Assembly (NCBI RefSeq): GCF_002220095.1
Contig: NZ_CP022372.1
Span: forward strand, 3,816,501 to 3,880,500
Reading direction: 5' to 3'
From: Bosea sp. AS-1
GTDB lineage: Bacteria > Pseudomonadota > Alphaproteobacteria > Rhizobiales > Beijerinckiaceae
DNA: 64,000 nt
This document shows, in pieces, positions 46,204-55,841 of this stretch. The notes below the pieces were generated by a model. The model worked only from the letters and a program-made list of their open reading frames with translations. It made no database searches and was not told the DNA's origin. The position numbers and the translations under genes were made by a program. The stretch's first letter is position 1. The number at the start of each line of letters is the position of its first letter.

Positions 46204-47589
46204 TTATTCGGCTGCCTCGACCTCGGGACGCGCCCGCCCTGCCCGCTCGCGCTTGACCAGCTCGGCGACGAGGAAGGCAAGCTCCAGCGCCTGCTCGGCA
46301 TTGAGGCGCGGATCGCAGACCGTGTGGTAGCGGTCGTTGAGATCGGCGTCGGTCATGCCGCGCGCACCGCCGGTGCACTCGGTGACGTTCTTGCCGGTCA
46401 TCTCCAGGTGCAGGCCGCCGGCATGGCTGCCCTCGGCCTGGTGGACGGCGAAGAAGTTCTTCACCTCGGTCATGATCAGGTCGAAGGGTCGGGTCTTGTA
46501 GCCGCTCGCCGCCTTGACCGTGTTGCCGTGCATCGGATCGCAGGACCAGACGACGTTGCGCCCTTCCCGCTTGGTCGCGCGCACCAGCGCCGGCAGATTG
46601 TCGAAGACCTTGTCGGCGCCGAAGCGGCCGATCAGGGTCAGCCGGCCCGGCTGGTTCTGCGGATCGAGCACCTCGATCAGCTTGAGCAGGCCATCGACCG
46701 TGGTCGAAGGGCCGCACTTCAGGCCGATCGGATTCTTGATGCCGCGGAAGAACTCGACATGGGCATGGTCGAGCTGACGCGTGCGATCGCCGATCCAGAC
46801 CATGTGGCCGGAGGTGTCGTACCACTCGCCGGTGGTGGAATCGACGCGCGTCATCGCCTGCTCGTAGCCGAGCAGCAGCGCCTCGTGGCTGGTGTAGAAG
46901 TCGGTCGTGCGCATCTCCGGGTGGGTCTCCGGATCGATGCCGATGGCGCGCATGAACTCGAGCGCCTCGGTGATGCGCTCCGTGACTTCCTGGTAGCGGT
47001 GCGACTGCGGGCTGTCCTTGACGAAGCCGAGCATCCAGCGATGCGCGTTGTCGAGGTTGGCGTAGCCGCCCGATGCGAAGGCGCGCAGCAGGTTCAGCGT
47101 CGCGGCCGACTGGCGATAGGCCTCGAGCTGGCGGCGTGGATCCGGGATGCGGGCCTCGGCCGTGAAGGCGATGTCGTTGACGATGTCGCCCTTGTAGCTC
47201 GGCAGCTCCTCGTCGCCGATCTTCTCCAGCGGCGCCGAGCGCGGCTTGGCGAATTGCCCGGCGATGCGCCCGACCTTCACGACAGGCGAGCCGCCGGCGA
47301 AGGTCAGCACCACGGCCATCTGCAGGAACAGCCGGAAGAAATCGCGAATGTTGTCGGCGGAATGCTCGGCGAAGCTCTCCGCGCAGTCGCCTCCCTGAAG
47401 GAGGAAGGCCTCGCCGGCCGCGACCTTGCCCAACGCCCGTTTGAGCTTGCGCGCCTCGCCTGCAAAAACGAGCGGCGGAAAGCCGGCGAGCTGCTGCTCA
47501 ACCGCCTTCAAGGCTGCCTGGTCCGGATAATCCGGAATCTGCTGGGCGGGCCTGGCCCTCCAGCTCTCTGGCGTCCACCGCTCGGACAT
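46204..47589 (-). CDS. aroG: Class II DAHP synthase (first step of the shikimate pathway)
   Basis: A 461-residue class II 3-deoxy-D-arabino-heptulosonate-7-phosphate synthase, joining PEP and erythrose-4-phosphate. Family motifs include [44 protein letters not shown] and VTECTGG (with metal-ligand Cys, His, Glu and Asp). Its ATG follows a short upstream open frame, and the nearest AGGAG is 13 nt away, so the start is weakly served. Confidence 0.94.
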   Translation of the reverse strand: MSERWTPESWRARPAQQIPDYPDQAALKAVEQQLAGFPPLVFAGEARKLKRALGKVAAGEAFLLQGGDCAESFAEHSADNIRDFFRLFLQMAVVLTFAGGSPVVKVGRIAGQFAKPRSAPLEKIGDEELPSYKGDIVNDIAFTAEARIPDPRRQLEAYRQSAATLNLLRAFASGGYANLDNAHRWMLGFVKDSPQSHRYQEVTERITEALEFMRAIGIDPETHPEMRTTDFYTSHEALLLGYEQAMTRVDSTTGEWYDTSGHMVWIGDRTRQLDHAHVEFFRGIKNPIGLKCGPSTTVDGLLKLIEVLDPQNQPGRLTLIGRFGADKVFDNLPALVRATKREGRNVVWSCDPMHGNTVKAASGYKTRPFDLIMTEVKNFFAVHQAEGSHAGGLHLEMTGKNVTECTGGARGMTDADLNDRYHTVCDPRLNAEQALELAFLVAELVKRERAGRARPEVEAAE

Positions 47590-47593
47590 GGGT

Positions 47594-47623
47594 CTACATG
47601 CTCCTGATGTTGAGATCGCGCAT
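47594..47623 (-). CDS. Possible 9-codon leader ORF upstream of aroG
   Basis: ATG 47623 opens the peptide MRDLNIRSM and stops with TAG at 47594, 4 nt before the aroG ATG. It has a better ribosome site (GAGGTG at ideal spacing) than aroG. No Phe, Tyr or Trp codons are present, so classical amino-acid attenuation is not indicated; it may couple or limit aroG translation. Confidence 0.3.
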   Translation of the reverse strand: MRDLNIRSM

Positions 47624-47825
47624 CGTTCACCTCTTCATGGCGCGAAGGGGCGGCTATACACCCATGATGCCGGATTGACCACTGCTCGGCGCGGGAGCGC
47701 GGGCGCAGCTCTCGCACCCGTTCCCGATGGCCGGCACCCAGATCATTCCGCTACGGAAGATCCTGTTGATCCCGGCATAAAATCCATACAGATTCTTCTT
47801 TTTCTTTGATTGACAGTTTTTTCGG

Positions 47826-47842
47826 TAACCGCTAGCCGGTTA
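47826..47842. promoter_or_regulatory. Inverted repeat at the methyltransferase start
   Basis: TAACCG-CTAGC-CGGTTA ends 1 nt before the ATG at 47844. A TTGACA-like hexamer lies just upstream at 47810-47815, but without a matching -10 at normal spacing. Confidence 0.35.
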
Positions 47843-47843
47843 G

Positions 47844-48614
47844 ATGAATCTTATTCAGTTTGCCGGGGGCGACGAACCGAATATCATGAACATCAACATA
47901 TTTCTCCAAGAATATATGCGTGCTTTCATTCGTAAGCCGCGCCAATTTCTACAATCCTATGCCGACCGGCTTTGCACCATATGCGGCCATGAAGGGCGCT
48001 TCCTCGACGTCGGTCCACGACCCGAGGCACGCTGCCCCAACTGTTCGTCGAAAGAGCGTGATCGCATTACCGGGCTTTTTCTGCGCCGAAGCGGCTTAGA
48101 TCTCGGCGACAAGGCGGTATTGCACTTCTCGCCGGAGCGCCCGTTCTTTCGCCTCTGGCGCAATAATCCTCGCTACGTTGCGGGAGACGTCAAGATCAGC
48201 AAGGTCGCCAATGCCGTTGTCGACATCACCGACATCCGGTTCGACGATGGGCATTTCGACTATCTGATCTGCCACCACATCCTCGAGCACGTTCCCGAGG
48301 ATGCCCGAGGCATGCGCGAATGCTTCCGCGTGCTGAAGCCGGGCGGGACGGCACTCTTCTCCGTTCCGCTCGACCAGGAGCGGGCCGAGACCTGGGAACC
48401 GCCAGCGGACATGCCGGCCGCGGAGATCGAACGCATCTGCGGCTGGGACCATGTCCGGCTCTATGGCCGGGACTTCCCGGACAAGCTCGCGGCGGCGGGC
48501 TTCACGGTGTCCGAGATCACCTTCACTGCCGAGGAAGGCGAGCGCCACCGGCTGACGGAGAAGCATAGTCTCGCGCCTCAAGGGCTCGACCGCATCTTCG
48601 TCTGCACGAAATAA
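47844..48614 (+). CDS. SAM-dependent methyltransferase with N-terminal zinc ribbon
   Basis: A 256-residue protein. A zinc-ribbon-like N-terminal part (CTICG and CPNCSSKERDR, about 44-77) precedes a class I methyltransferase core with DGHFDYLICHHILEHV (motif IV-like) and LKPGGTALFSVP. Such proteins often act on glycans or lipids. The gene's first ~120 bases and upstream DNA are visibly AT-richer than the surroundings. It ends 7 nt from the converging gor-like stop. Confidence 0.8.
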   Translation: MNLIQFAGGDEPNIMNINIFLQEYMRAFIRKPRQFLQSYADRLCTICGHEGRFLDVGPRPEARCPNCSSKERDRITGLFLRRSGLDLGDKAVLHFSPERPFFRLWRNNPRYVAGDVKISKVANAVVDITDIRFDDGHFDYLICHHILEHVPEDARGMRECFRVLKPGGTALFSVPLDQERAETWEPPADMPAAEIERICGWDHVRLYGRDFPDKLAAAGFTVSEITFTAEEGERHRLTEKHSLAPQGLDRIFVCTK

Positions 48615-48621
48615 CGCGACC

Positions 48622-49989
48622 TCAGCGGGACGGCGTCCGCATCGTCACCAGTTCCTCGGCGGCGCTGGGATGGAGCGCGACGGTGCGGTCGAAATCCGCC
48701 TTGGTCGCGCCCATCGTCACAGCGATGGCCGTCGCCTGGATGATCTCGCCGGCATCGTGGCCGAGGATGTGGACGCCCAGGACCTTGTCGGTCTTCGTAT
48801 CGACGACGAGCTTCATGTAGATGCGCTCGTGCCGACCGGAAATCGTCGCCTTCATCGGGCGGAAATTCGATTCGAAGATGCGCAGCGTGTGGCCGGCAGC
48901 GATGGCCTGGGCCTCGCTCAGCCCGACGGTACCGACCTCCGGAGTGGTGAAGACGGCCGAGGCGATCGTGCCGTGATCCACCGTCCAGGGCTTGCCGCCG
49001 AAGACGGAGTCGGCAAAGGCGTGGCCCTCGCGGATCGCGACAGGTGTCAGGTTGACCCGGTTGGTGACGTCCCCGACCGCATGGATCGAAGGGACGCTGC
49101 TGGTCGAGGCCGCATCGACGATAACCTCGCCGAGCGGCCCCAGCGCAACCCCGGCCCTCTCCAGCCCGAGCCCCCGCGTGTTGGGACGCCGCCCGGTGGC
49201 GACCAGCACGACATCGGCCTCGACCGGTGCGCCCGAGGCGCAGTAGGCGCGGCGACTGCCGTCCGGCAGCTCCTCGAGGCGCTCGACCGTGCAGCCGAGA
49301 CGGAAGGTGATGCCCGCTTCCTTCAACGCGTCGCGCAGACGGGTACGGATATCCTCATCGAAGCCGCGCAGGATGTTGTCGCCGCGATGCAGCAGCGTCA
49401 CCGCCACGCCCAGCCGGGCGAAGAGGCTGGCGAATTCGAGCGCGATGTAACCACCGCCGACGACGAGCATCCGCTTCGGCAGCGCCGGCAGGTGGAACAC
49501 CTCATTGGAGGAGATCGCGAGATCGCCGCCGGGGATCGGCGGGTCGAAGGAGGGCCAGCCGCCGGTCGCGACCAGGATATGCCGGGCACGGACGAGCTGG
49601 CCGCTCTTCTGCAGACGAACCTCGTGCGGCCCCTCGACAACGGCCCGTTCCTCGCGGATCTCGGCCTTCACGCCTTCGAGACCCTTGCGATAAAGGCCCG
49701 AGAGACGGGTGACTTCGTTGGCCACGGCGTCGCGCAGGGTCGGCCAGTCGAAGGAAGGCTTGCCCGGCAGGGTCCAGCCGAAACCGGCCGCATCCTCGAA
49801 ATCATCGGCAAAGCGGCTGGCATAGACGAAGAGCTTCTTCGGGACGCAGCCGCGGATGACGCAGGTACCGCCGATGCGATCCTCCTCCGCGATCATCACG
49901 CGGGCGCCGTGCCCCGCCGCAATGCGCGCCGCCCGCGTGCCGCCGGAGCCGGCGCCGATGACGAAGAGGTCGACGTCGAATTCAGCCAT
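48622..49989 (-). CDS. gor: Glutathione-disulfide reductase-like flavoprotein
   Basis: A 455-residue FAD/NAD(P)H disulfide oxidoreductase: FAD site GAGSGG, redox-active Cys43/Cys48 in GTCVIRGCVPKK, NADPH-binding GGGYIALEFA and the C-terminal His-Glu active-site motif HPSAAEE. The bacterial GR type is the best fit. Its ATG overlaps the 3' end of the upstream membrane gene by eight bases. Confidence 0.92.
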   Translation of the reverse strand: MAEFDVDLFVIGAGSGGTRAARIAAGHGARVMIAEEDRIGGTCVIRGCVPKKLFVYASRFADDFEDAAGFGWTLPGKPSFDWPTLRDAVANEVTRLSGLYRKGLEGVKAEIREERAVVEGPHEVRLQKSGQLVRARHILVATGGWPSFDPPIPGGDLAISSNEVFHLPALPKRMLVVGGGYIALEFASLFARLGVAVTLLHRGDNILRGFDEDIRTRLRDALKEAGITFRLGCTVERLEELPDGSRRAYCASGAPVEADVVLVATGRRPNTRGLGLERAGVALGPLGEVIVDAASTSSVPSIHAVGDVTNRVNLTPVAIREGHAFADSVFGGKPWTVDHGTIASAVFTTPEVGTVGLSEAQAIAAGHTLRIFESNFRPMKATISGRHERIYMKLVVDTKTDKVLGVHILGHDAGEIIQATAIAVTMGATKADFDRTVALHPSAAEELVTMRTPSR

Positions 49990-51253
49990 GGTCTTCTCCT
50001 TGTCGCGCATCCGCCCCGGAACCGAACCAGAGGATTCCGGCGCCCAGAATGGCGATCCACCAGCCTTGCCAGGCGCCATGCCCGACGACGGAGATCGCGA
50101 AAGCCCCGGCGAAAAGCGCAAGACGCGGCGCCATCTCGCGCGCCGGCATGCGGCGCAGCCGCGCCAGCAGGAGCAGGCCCGCCAGAACGAGGATGCCCGC
50201 CCCGATCGCCCCGGTCTCGGCCCAGGTCTGCAGCGGCATGTCGTGCGGGTGACCTGCCGCCAGGAGCAGGCGGTGCTCGGGCGCGACCTCGGCCGCGACC
50301 GGGTTCTCATGCATGGTGGCCGAAGTCCCGAAGCCGGCGCCGGCGATCGGCCGGGCCCGCGCCACCTCGCCGAAGCTCAGCCAGATATCGATGCGAGCCT
50401 GACCGGTCATCACGGCAAACCGGTTCAGGATCAGCGAAGGCAGCCCGTTCTGGGCAGCGACGCCGAGCACCGGGGCAATCGCCATGGCGAGGACGAAGGC
50501 ACAACCGACGGCCGTCAGGGTCAGGCGCGGCCACAGAGCCGACACCCCCCAGCAGAGGACGCAGACGGCGACGCCAAGACGAGCCGAAGCACTTTCCGAG
50601 CGCAGCGCCAGAGCAGCCACTGCCAGCGCGAGGACCACCGCCAGGACCCGGTCGGAGCGGCGTGCCGCCGGGAGGCTCCACAAGCCGTGGATTGTCGGCA
50701 CCGCCAGCACGAGCGCAGTGATCGCCGGTCGGTTGAAGACGAAGCTCATCAGCTTGCCGATGCCCAGCTCGGCCCGCTGCGACAGCCCAGAGGCCAATTC
50801 GATGATCGCCAGGAGGCAGGAGAGGATGATCGCGAGCGCGAGCGCCCGGAGCCAGGCGGGCTGAGGCCTGAACCGGCCTGAGGCGGCGATGGCGAGCGCA
50901 AAGACGATCGGCAGCACGAGCTCGCCCCAGGCGCGCAAGGAGGCACCCGGCTTATGGCTCCACAGGATGGAGACGAGCCCCCAGGCGAGAAAGGCGGTCA
51001 GAGCCAGCCCGGGCGGTGTCGCGAGCAGCTTGCGCAGGCGCCCGGCGATGCCCCTCGCCTGGCCCGCCGCGATGGCCGCGGCGAGGAGGGGAATGGCGGC
51101 AAGGCCGAGCATCAGCGGGGCCGAACGGTTGGCGAGCCACATCGCCAGTGGCATCAGCACCATCAGCGCCACGCCGATCCCGGTCAGGTGCTGCGGCAGT
51201 CTGCCCAGGTTCGGCGCTGTTTCGTGGCGATCGGCGAGACGCGTCTGGCTCAT
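49982..51253 (-). CDS. O-antigen ligase-like membrane protein (Wzy_C family)
   Basis: A 423-residue integral membrane protein with about ten to twelve helices and a large periplasmic loop (near 280-340) containing GAGFGTSATMHEN and HPHDMPLQTWAETG, the Wzy_C/WaaL ligase type. These enzymes join glycan to lipid A core or extend polysaccharide. It is translationally coupled to gor, an unusual pair of functions. Confidence 0.85.
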   Translation of the reverse strand: MSQTRLADRHETAPNLGRLPQHLTGIGVALMVLMPLAMWLANRSAPLMLGLAAIPLLAAAIAAGQARGIAGRLRKLLATPPGLALTAFLAWGLVSILWSHKPGASLRAWGELVLPIVFALAIAASGRFRPQPAWLRALALAIILSCLLAIIELASGLSQRAELGIGKLMSFVFNRPAITALVLAVPTIHGLWSLPAARRSDRVLAVVLALAVAALALRSESASARLGVAVCVLCWGVSALWPRLTLTAVGCAFVLAMAIAPVLGVAAQNGLPSLILNRFAVMTGQARIDIWLSFGEVARARPIAGAGFGTSATMHENPVAAEVAPEHRLLLAAGHPHDMPLQTWAETGAIGAGILVLAGLLLLARLRRMPAREMAPRLALFAGAFAISVVGHGAWQGWWIAILGAGILWFGSGADARQGEDHG

Positions 51254-51477
51254 GGCTTGCGCTTACGCGATCGGACGGAGCGCCGCCAGCGTGTTATGGA
51301 CGCCGCTCGCCGGAGTCGTAGGAAGAAAGGTGTAGACTCTGCGGCGAAGGCCCGCTTCAGTCGAAAATTATTGACAGGACATTATTCAATCGGGCGCAAT
51401 TGACGCCCGGCGCGGCAGGGTGTCACAGGCGAGCCGCCCCAATAAACACGGCGAAAGGCCGTAACCGGAGGAATTCC

Positions 51478-52443
51478 ATGCTGACATCGATCCTGAAGCG
51501 CGGCGCAATCACAGCCGTGGCTCTTGCTGCGCTTTCGACAGCCGCATTCGCCCAGGTCAACGAACTCAAGATCATGGCGCCCGCGGCCCCCGGCGGCGGC
51601 TGGGACGGCACCGCCCGCTCGATGCAGCAGGCCCTCACCGGCGCCGGCATCGTCAAGAGCGTCCAGGTCAACAACGTCACGGGCGCCGGCGGCACCATCG
51701 GCCTCGCCCAGCTCATCGGCGCGAAGGGCCAGGGCGACCAGCTCATGGTCAACGGCTTCGTGATGGTCGGCGCGATCCTCCTGAACAAGTCCCCGGTCAA
51801 CCTGACCCAGATCACCCCGATCGCGCGGCTCACGGCCGAGGCCGAGGTCATCGTCGTCCCGACCGAGTCCCCGCTCAAGACCGCCAAGGACCTCGCCGAG
51901 CGCCTGAAGGCCGACCCTGCCAAGGTGACCTGGGCCGGCGGCTCGGCCGGCGGCACCGACCACATCCTCGCGGCGCTCTTCGCGCAGGCCGTCGGCGCCG
52001 ACGCCAAGAAGATCAACTACATCCCGTTCTCGGGCGGCGGCGAGGCACTCGCAGCCATGCTCGGCGGGCGCGTCACGGCCGGCGTCTCCGGCTATGGCGA
52101 GTTCGAGGGCCAGATCAAGGCCGGTAAGCTGCGCGTGCTCGCCGTCTCCTCGCCGAAGCGCCTGGAGAACGCTCCCGACGCCCCGACGCTGAAGGAGCAG
52201 GGCATCGAACTCGAGCTGCTGAACTGGCGTTCGGTCGTCGCCCCTCCCGGCCTCTCGGCCGAACAGACCAAGGCGCTGACCGACACCGTCGAGAAGATGG
52301 TGAAGTCGAAGGAATGGCAGGAGATCCTCAAGGCGCGTGGCTGGGACGATTCCTTCCTGGCGGGTGCGGCCTTCGACACCTTCCTGAAGAACGAGATCGA
52401 GCGCGTCTCCAAGGTGATGCACGAAGTCGGCCTGGTGAAGTAA
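51478..52443 (+). CDS. tctC: TctC, TTT-family substrate-binding protein
   Basis: A 321-residue periplasmic binding protein (Bug/TctC family) with a signal peptide ([22 protein letters not shown]) and the family pattern [19 protein letters not shown]. It binds citrate-like di/tricarboxylates or related anions for TctAB. ATG 51478 follows a strong GGAGGAATTCC. It is followed by a hairpin and then tctB. Confidence 0.93.
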   Translation: MLTSILKRGAITAVALAALSTAAFAQVNELKIMAPAAPGGGWDGTARSMQQALTGAGIVKSVQVNNVTGAGGTIGLAQLIGAKGQGDQLMVNGFVMVGAILLNKSPVNLTQITPIARLTAEAEVIVVPTESPLKTAKDLAERLKADPAKVTWAGGSAGGTDHILAALFAQAVGADAKKINYIPFSGGGEALAAMLGGRVTAGVSGYGEFEGQIKAGKLRVLAVSSPKRLENAPDAPTLKEQGIELELLNWRSVVAPPGLSAEQTKALTDTVEKMVKSKEWQEILKARGWDDSFLAGAAFDTFLKNEIERVSKVMHEVGLVK

Positions 52444-52463
52444 GCCGACCGCCAGCTCCATCA

Positions 52464-52487
52464 GGGAGGCCGGTCCACCGGCCTCCC
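52464..52487 (+). terminator. Hairpin between tctC and tctB
   Basis: Ten-base arms GGGAGGCCGG and CCGGCCTCCC enclose TCCA, 20 nt after the tctC stop, followed by TTCTTC. Such a hairpin would protect tctC mRNA or partly terminate, raising binding-protein levels above those of the membrane subunits. Confidence 0.7.
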
Positions 52488-52539
52488 TTCTTCACCGTCT
52501 GATGCGCCGCTCCGGCGCCGCACACCGCCCGGAATCGCC

Positions 52540-53019
52540 ATGACGAACGAGACTCGCGCGCAAGGCGCGGACAAGCCGGCCCTGATCGTGGGCGTGCTGC
52601 TGCTGGTCGTCGCCTTCTTCGTCGGTTACGACGCCTCCCAGCAGACGATCACGTCGAATTACGGCATCGGACCGACCGCGATGCCCTATGTCGTAACCTG
52701 CGGGCTCGTCATCCTGGGCCTGTCCCATTTCATCGTGGCCTTCCGCGGCGGACTGCCCAAGCCGGACGCCGCCGACAACAAGGCGCTGCTCTGGATCGTC
52801 GCCGGCCTGGTCTGCCTGATCGGCTGCATCGCGCTCGACGGCGGCTTCATCATCGCCATCGCCCTGCTCTTCGCCTGCACCGCACGCGGCATGGGCCGGC
52901 AGGCTTTTGCCGTCGATCTCGCCATCGGCTTCGTGCTCGGCCTCGCGATCTTCCTCACCTTCGCCAAGCTCCTGACGCTGATCCTGCCGTCGGGCCCGCT
53001 CGAACGCCTGTTCCTCTGA
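52540..53019 (+). CDS. tctB: TctB, small membrane subunit
   Basis: A 159-residue protein with four predicted helices (near 16-29, 49-69, 84-96 and 124-147), the TctB type of a tripartite tricarboxylate transporter. It starts 97 nt after tctC and ends 13 nt before tctA. Confidence 0.9.
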   Translation: MTNETRAQGADKPALIVGVLLLVVAFFVGYDASQQTITSNYGIGPTAMPYVVTCGLVILGLSHFIVAFRGGLPKPDAADNKALLWIVAGLVCLIGCIALDGGFIIAIALLFACTARGMGRQAFAVDLAIGFVLGLAIFLTFAKLLTLILPSGPLERLFL

Positions 53020-53032
53020 GGAGAGCCCGGCC

Positions 53033-54532
53033 ATGGATACCCTGCTCTCCCTGCTCCACGGCTTCACCGTCGCCTTCGAGCCGTCCAAGCTGCTGTTCTG
53101 CCTGATCGGTGTCTTCCTCGGCACCGCTGTCGGCGTGCTGCCGGGCATCGGCCCGGCGCTGACCGTGGCCCTGCTGCTGCCGGTGACCTTCAAGCTCGAC
53201 CCCGGCGGCTCCCTGATCATGTTCGCCGGCATCTATTACGGCGGCATGTATGGCGGCTCGACCACCGCGATCCTGCTCAATGCGCCGGGCGAGAGTGCCT
53301 CGCTCGCGACTGCGCTCGAAGGCTCGAAGATGGCGAAGGCCGGCCGCGGCGGCCCGGCACTGGCGACCTCCGCGATCGGTTCCTTCGTCGCCGGTCTCAT
53401 CGCCACGATCGGCCTCGCCTTCCTGGCGCCGTGGCTGGTCGAGGTCGCGGTGAAATTCGGTCCCTGGGATTATTTCGCGCTGATGATCGTCGCCTTCGTC
53501 ACCGTCTCGGCGACCTTTGGCGACTCGCCACTCAGGGGGCTCACCAGCCTGTTCCTCGGCATCACGCTCGGCCTCATCGGCATCGACAAGCTGACCGGCC
53601 AGGCGCGCCTGACCTTCGGCGTGCCGGAGCTGCTCAACGGTGTCGAGGTGACGACGCTGGCCGTCGGCCTCTTCGCCGTGGGCGAAGCCTTCTACGTCGC
53701 CTCCAAGCGCTTCCGCGACCCGGAAGAGATCATCCCGATCAAGGGCTCGCTGTGGATGACCAAGCAGGACTGGAAGCGCTCCTGGGCGCCCTGGCTGCGC
53801 GGTACCGCTTTCGGCTTCCCGATCGGCGCCCTGCCTGCCGGCGGCGCCGAGGTGCCGACCTTCCTGAGCTACTCGACCGAGAAGAAGCTCTGCAAATATC
53901 CGGATGAGTTCGGCAAGGGCGCGATCGAGGGCGTCGCCGGGCCGGAAGCCGCCAACAACGCCTCGGCGGCCGGCACGCTCGTGCCGCTGCTGACGCTCGG
54001 CCTGCCCACCTCGGCGACGGCCGCGATCATGCTGGCCGGCTTCCAGCAATACGGGCTCAATCCCGGTCCGCTGCTCTTCGCCGAGAAGCCCGACCTGGTC
54101 TGGGGCCTGATCGCCTCGCTGTTCATCGCCAACGTCATGTTGGTGATCCTGAACCTGCCGCTGATCGGGCTCTGGGTCCGGCTGCTCGCGATCCCGCAAC
54201 CCTGGCTCTATGCCGGCATCCTCGTCTTCGCGACGATGGGCACGCTTGCGGTCAACGGTTCGCCGGTCGAGCTGACGATGCTCTTCGCCTTCGGCTTCAT
54301 CGGCTACCTGATGCGCCGCTACGACTATCCCGTGGCGCCGATGGTGGTCGGGCTCATCCTTGGCCCGATGGCGGAAGCCCAGCTTCGGCGCGCGCTGCAG
54401 ATCAGCCTCGGCGACCCGATGATCCTGCTGGAAAATCCGATCTCGGCAACCCTGCTCGGCATCGCCTTCCTCGCCCTGGTGGCGCCGTTCGTGATGAAGG
54501 GTCTCAACCGCTTCAAGGCGTCGGAAGACTAG
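53033..54532 (+). CDS. tctA: TctA, large membrane permease subunit
   Basis: A 499-residue multi-pass permease of the TctA family (about 11-12 helices). The family blocks are [17 protein letters not shown] and [20 protein letters not shown] near the N-terminus, with [23 protein letters not shown] in the middle. It forms the transport channel with TctB. A terminator-like hairpin follows at 54547. Confidence 0.95.
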   Translation: MDTLLSLLHGFTVAFEPSKLLFCLIGVFLGTAVGVLPGIGPALTVALLLPVTFKLDPGGSLIMFAGIYYGGMYGGSTTAILLNAPGESASLATALEGSKMAKAGRGGPALATSAIGSFVAGLIATIGLAFLAPWLVEVAVKFGPWDYFALMIVAFVTVSATFGDSPLRGLTSLFLGITLGLIGIDKLTGQARLTFGVPELLNGVEVTTLAVGLFAVGEAFYVASKRFRDPEEIIPIKGSLWMTKQDWKRSWAPWLRGTAFGFPIGALPAGGAEVPTFLSYSTEKKLCKYPDEFGKGAIEGVAGPEAANNASAAGTLVPLLTLGLPTSATAAIMLAGFQQYGLNPGPLLFAEKPDLVWGLIASLFIANVMLVILNLPLIGLWVRLLAIPQPWLYAGILVFATMGTLAVNGSPVELTMLFAFGFIGYLMRRYDYPVAPMVVGLILGPMAEAQLRRALQISLGDPMILLENPISATLLGIAFLALVAPFVMKGLNRFKASED

Positions 54533-54546
54533 GAGCCGACCTGATC

Positions 54547-54578
54547 AGGCAGATCCTCCGGACCGGAACGATCTGCCT
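54547..54578. terminator. Terminator-like hairpin between tctA and an SDR gene
   Basis: Nine-base arms AGGCAGATC and GATCTGCCT flank a 14-nt loop with its own CCGGACCGG symmetry. It lies between converging genes. There is no T-run, so efficiency is uncertain. Confidence 0.5.
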
Positions 54579-54594
54579 CTCAGGATGACGCGCT

Positions 54595-55626
54595 CTATTT
54601 GACGAGGCCGAGGCGGAACAGGCTCTCGCCGGTCGCCAGCAGCGCCTCCGCTGCCGGCCGCGGCTGCCAGCCGAGCATGGTCTGCGCCTTGGCGCTGGTC
54701 GCATTCTTGCGACGCCCGAGCTCGGGCGTCGCCGCCAGCCGCGCAGTCGCGCTGAAGCGGGCCACGGCATGGACCAGCCAGTTCGGCAGTACCCGCGTGG
54801 GAACCCGGTGCGCGCGCTCCGCAAGACCAGCCTTCAGCGCCAACGCGATCTCCTGCATCGTCATGAAGTCGCCGGCAACCGCGAGAAAGCGCTCGCCCGC
54901 CGCAGCCGGATCGACCATGGCGCGCAGATGGAGGTCGGCCACGTCGCGGACGTCGACGACACCGAACATGAGCTGCGGCAGCGCAGGCGGCCGCCCTTCC
55001 AGCAAGCCCTTCACCAGCATGGTCGAGGGCGAGAGATCGGAGCTCAACAAGGGGCCGAAGATCCCGACCGGATTGACCACGGCCAGTTCCATCCCCTGCC
55101 CCTCGCCGTCGGCGAATTCCCAGGCCGCCCGCTCCGCCAGCGCCTTCGACTTGGGGTAAGCGGCAAGGCCGGGCGCGGCCGGATCCGTCCAATCCCGCTC
55201 GTCATAGGGGCGCCGCAGCGAGCGACCATAGCCGACCGCTGCGAAGGACGAGGTCAGCACCACGCGGCGGACGCCGGCCCGGCACGCGGCACGCAGGACG
55301 CGCAAGGTTCCCTCACGCGCCGGGCGGATCAGGTCTTCCTCGTTCTTCGGCGCTGCCGTGAAGAGCGGCGAAGCGACGTGGAGCACGAAGGAGCATCCGG
55401 CGGCAGCCTGATCCCAGCCGTCATCCGCCAGCAGATCCGCGACAGCGACCTGCAAGCGCTCGCCGATATCGAGCCCCGGCACCGCAAGCGCCGCCCGCAA
55501 CGCGGCCTCGCGCTCCGGGGAACGCAAGCTGGCACGCACGGCATAGCCCGCCTGCAGCAGAGCCAGGATGCAGTGACCGGCCACGAAGCCGGAGCCCCCG
55601 GTCACGAGAACGGTTTCACGTGTCAT
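54595..55626 (-). CDS. NAD-dependent epimerase/aldehyde reductase (extended SDR)
   Basis: A 343-residue extended short-chain dehydrogenase of the dihydroflavonol-reductase/aldehyde-reductase type. The NAD(P)-binding motif is TGGSGFVAGH near the N-terminus. The catalytic Ser appears in VLTSSFAA and Tyr-x3-Lys in YPKSK. It probably reduces an aldehyde or ketone; the substrate is unknown. ATG 55626 follows GGAGAG at good spacing. Confidence 0.88.
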   Translation of the reverse strand: MTRETVLVTGGSGFVAGHCILALLQAGYAVRASLRSPEREAALRAALAVPGLDIGERLQVAVADLLADDGWDQAAAGCSFVLHVASPLFTAAPKNEEDLIRPAREGTLRVLRAACRAGVRRVVLTSSFAAVGYGRSLRRPYDERDWTDPAAPGLAAYPKSKALAERAAWEFADGEGQGMELAVVNPVGIFGPLLSSDLSPSTMLVKGLLEGRPPALPQLMFGVVDVRDVADLHLRAMVDPAAAGERFLAVAGDFMTMQEIALALKAGLAERAHRVPTRVLPNWLVHAVARFSATARLAATPELGRRKNATSAKAQTMLGWQPRPAAEALLATGESLFRLGLVK

Positions 55627-55693
55627 GACGAGACTCTCCGTCGGGTCGGGACGCAATCAGGCCCTGCGCGAAGCATCCCGGGTTCCTGTTGCG

Positions 55694-55726
55694 CGAAGGG
55701 CCGGCGGATGATCCGCCGGCCCTTCG
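55694..55726. repeat. 33-nt perfect inverted repeat, possible terminator
   Basis: Sixteen-base arms CGAAGGGCCGGCGGAT and ATCCGCCGGCCCTTCG flank a single G. On the minus strand it lies about 115 nt past the DUF2059 stop and ~70 nt before the SDR start. It would form a very stable hairpin (the loop must borrow a few bases), but there is no T-tract. Confidence 0.7.
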
Positions 55727-55841
55727 TGGTTTCGATCAGGCCCCGCGCCAACCGGGCGTGGCAGCCACGATCCATGACATCGTCATCGCAGCCGGCACCT
55801 CCGAAACGGCAATTTACCTTTCGGGCCGCGGCGAGCGTGCC

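Noticed and set aside
48670..50721. Plus-strand open frame of 683 codons over gor and the ligase gene
   Set aside because: It spans two antisense genes with clear motifs and has Arg/Pro-rich, motif-free sequence.
52955..54199. Minus-strand open frame over tctA
   Set aside because: tctA has unmistakable TctA blocks; the opposite frame is very charged and featureless.
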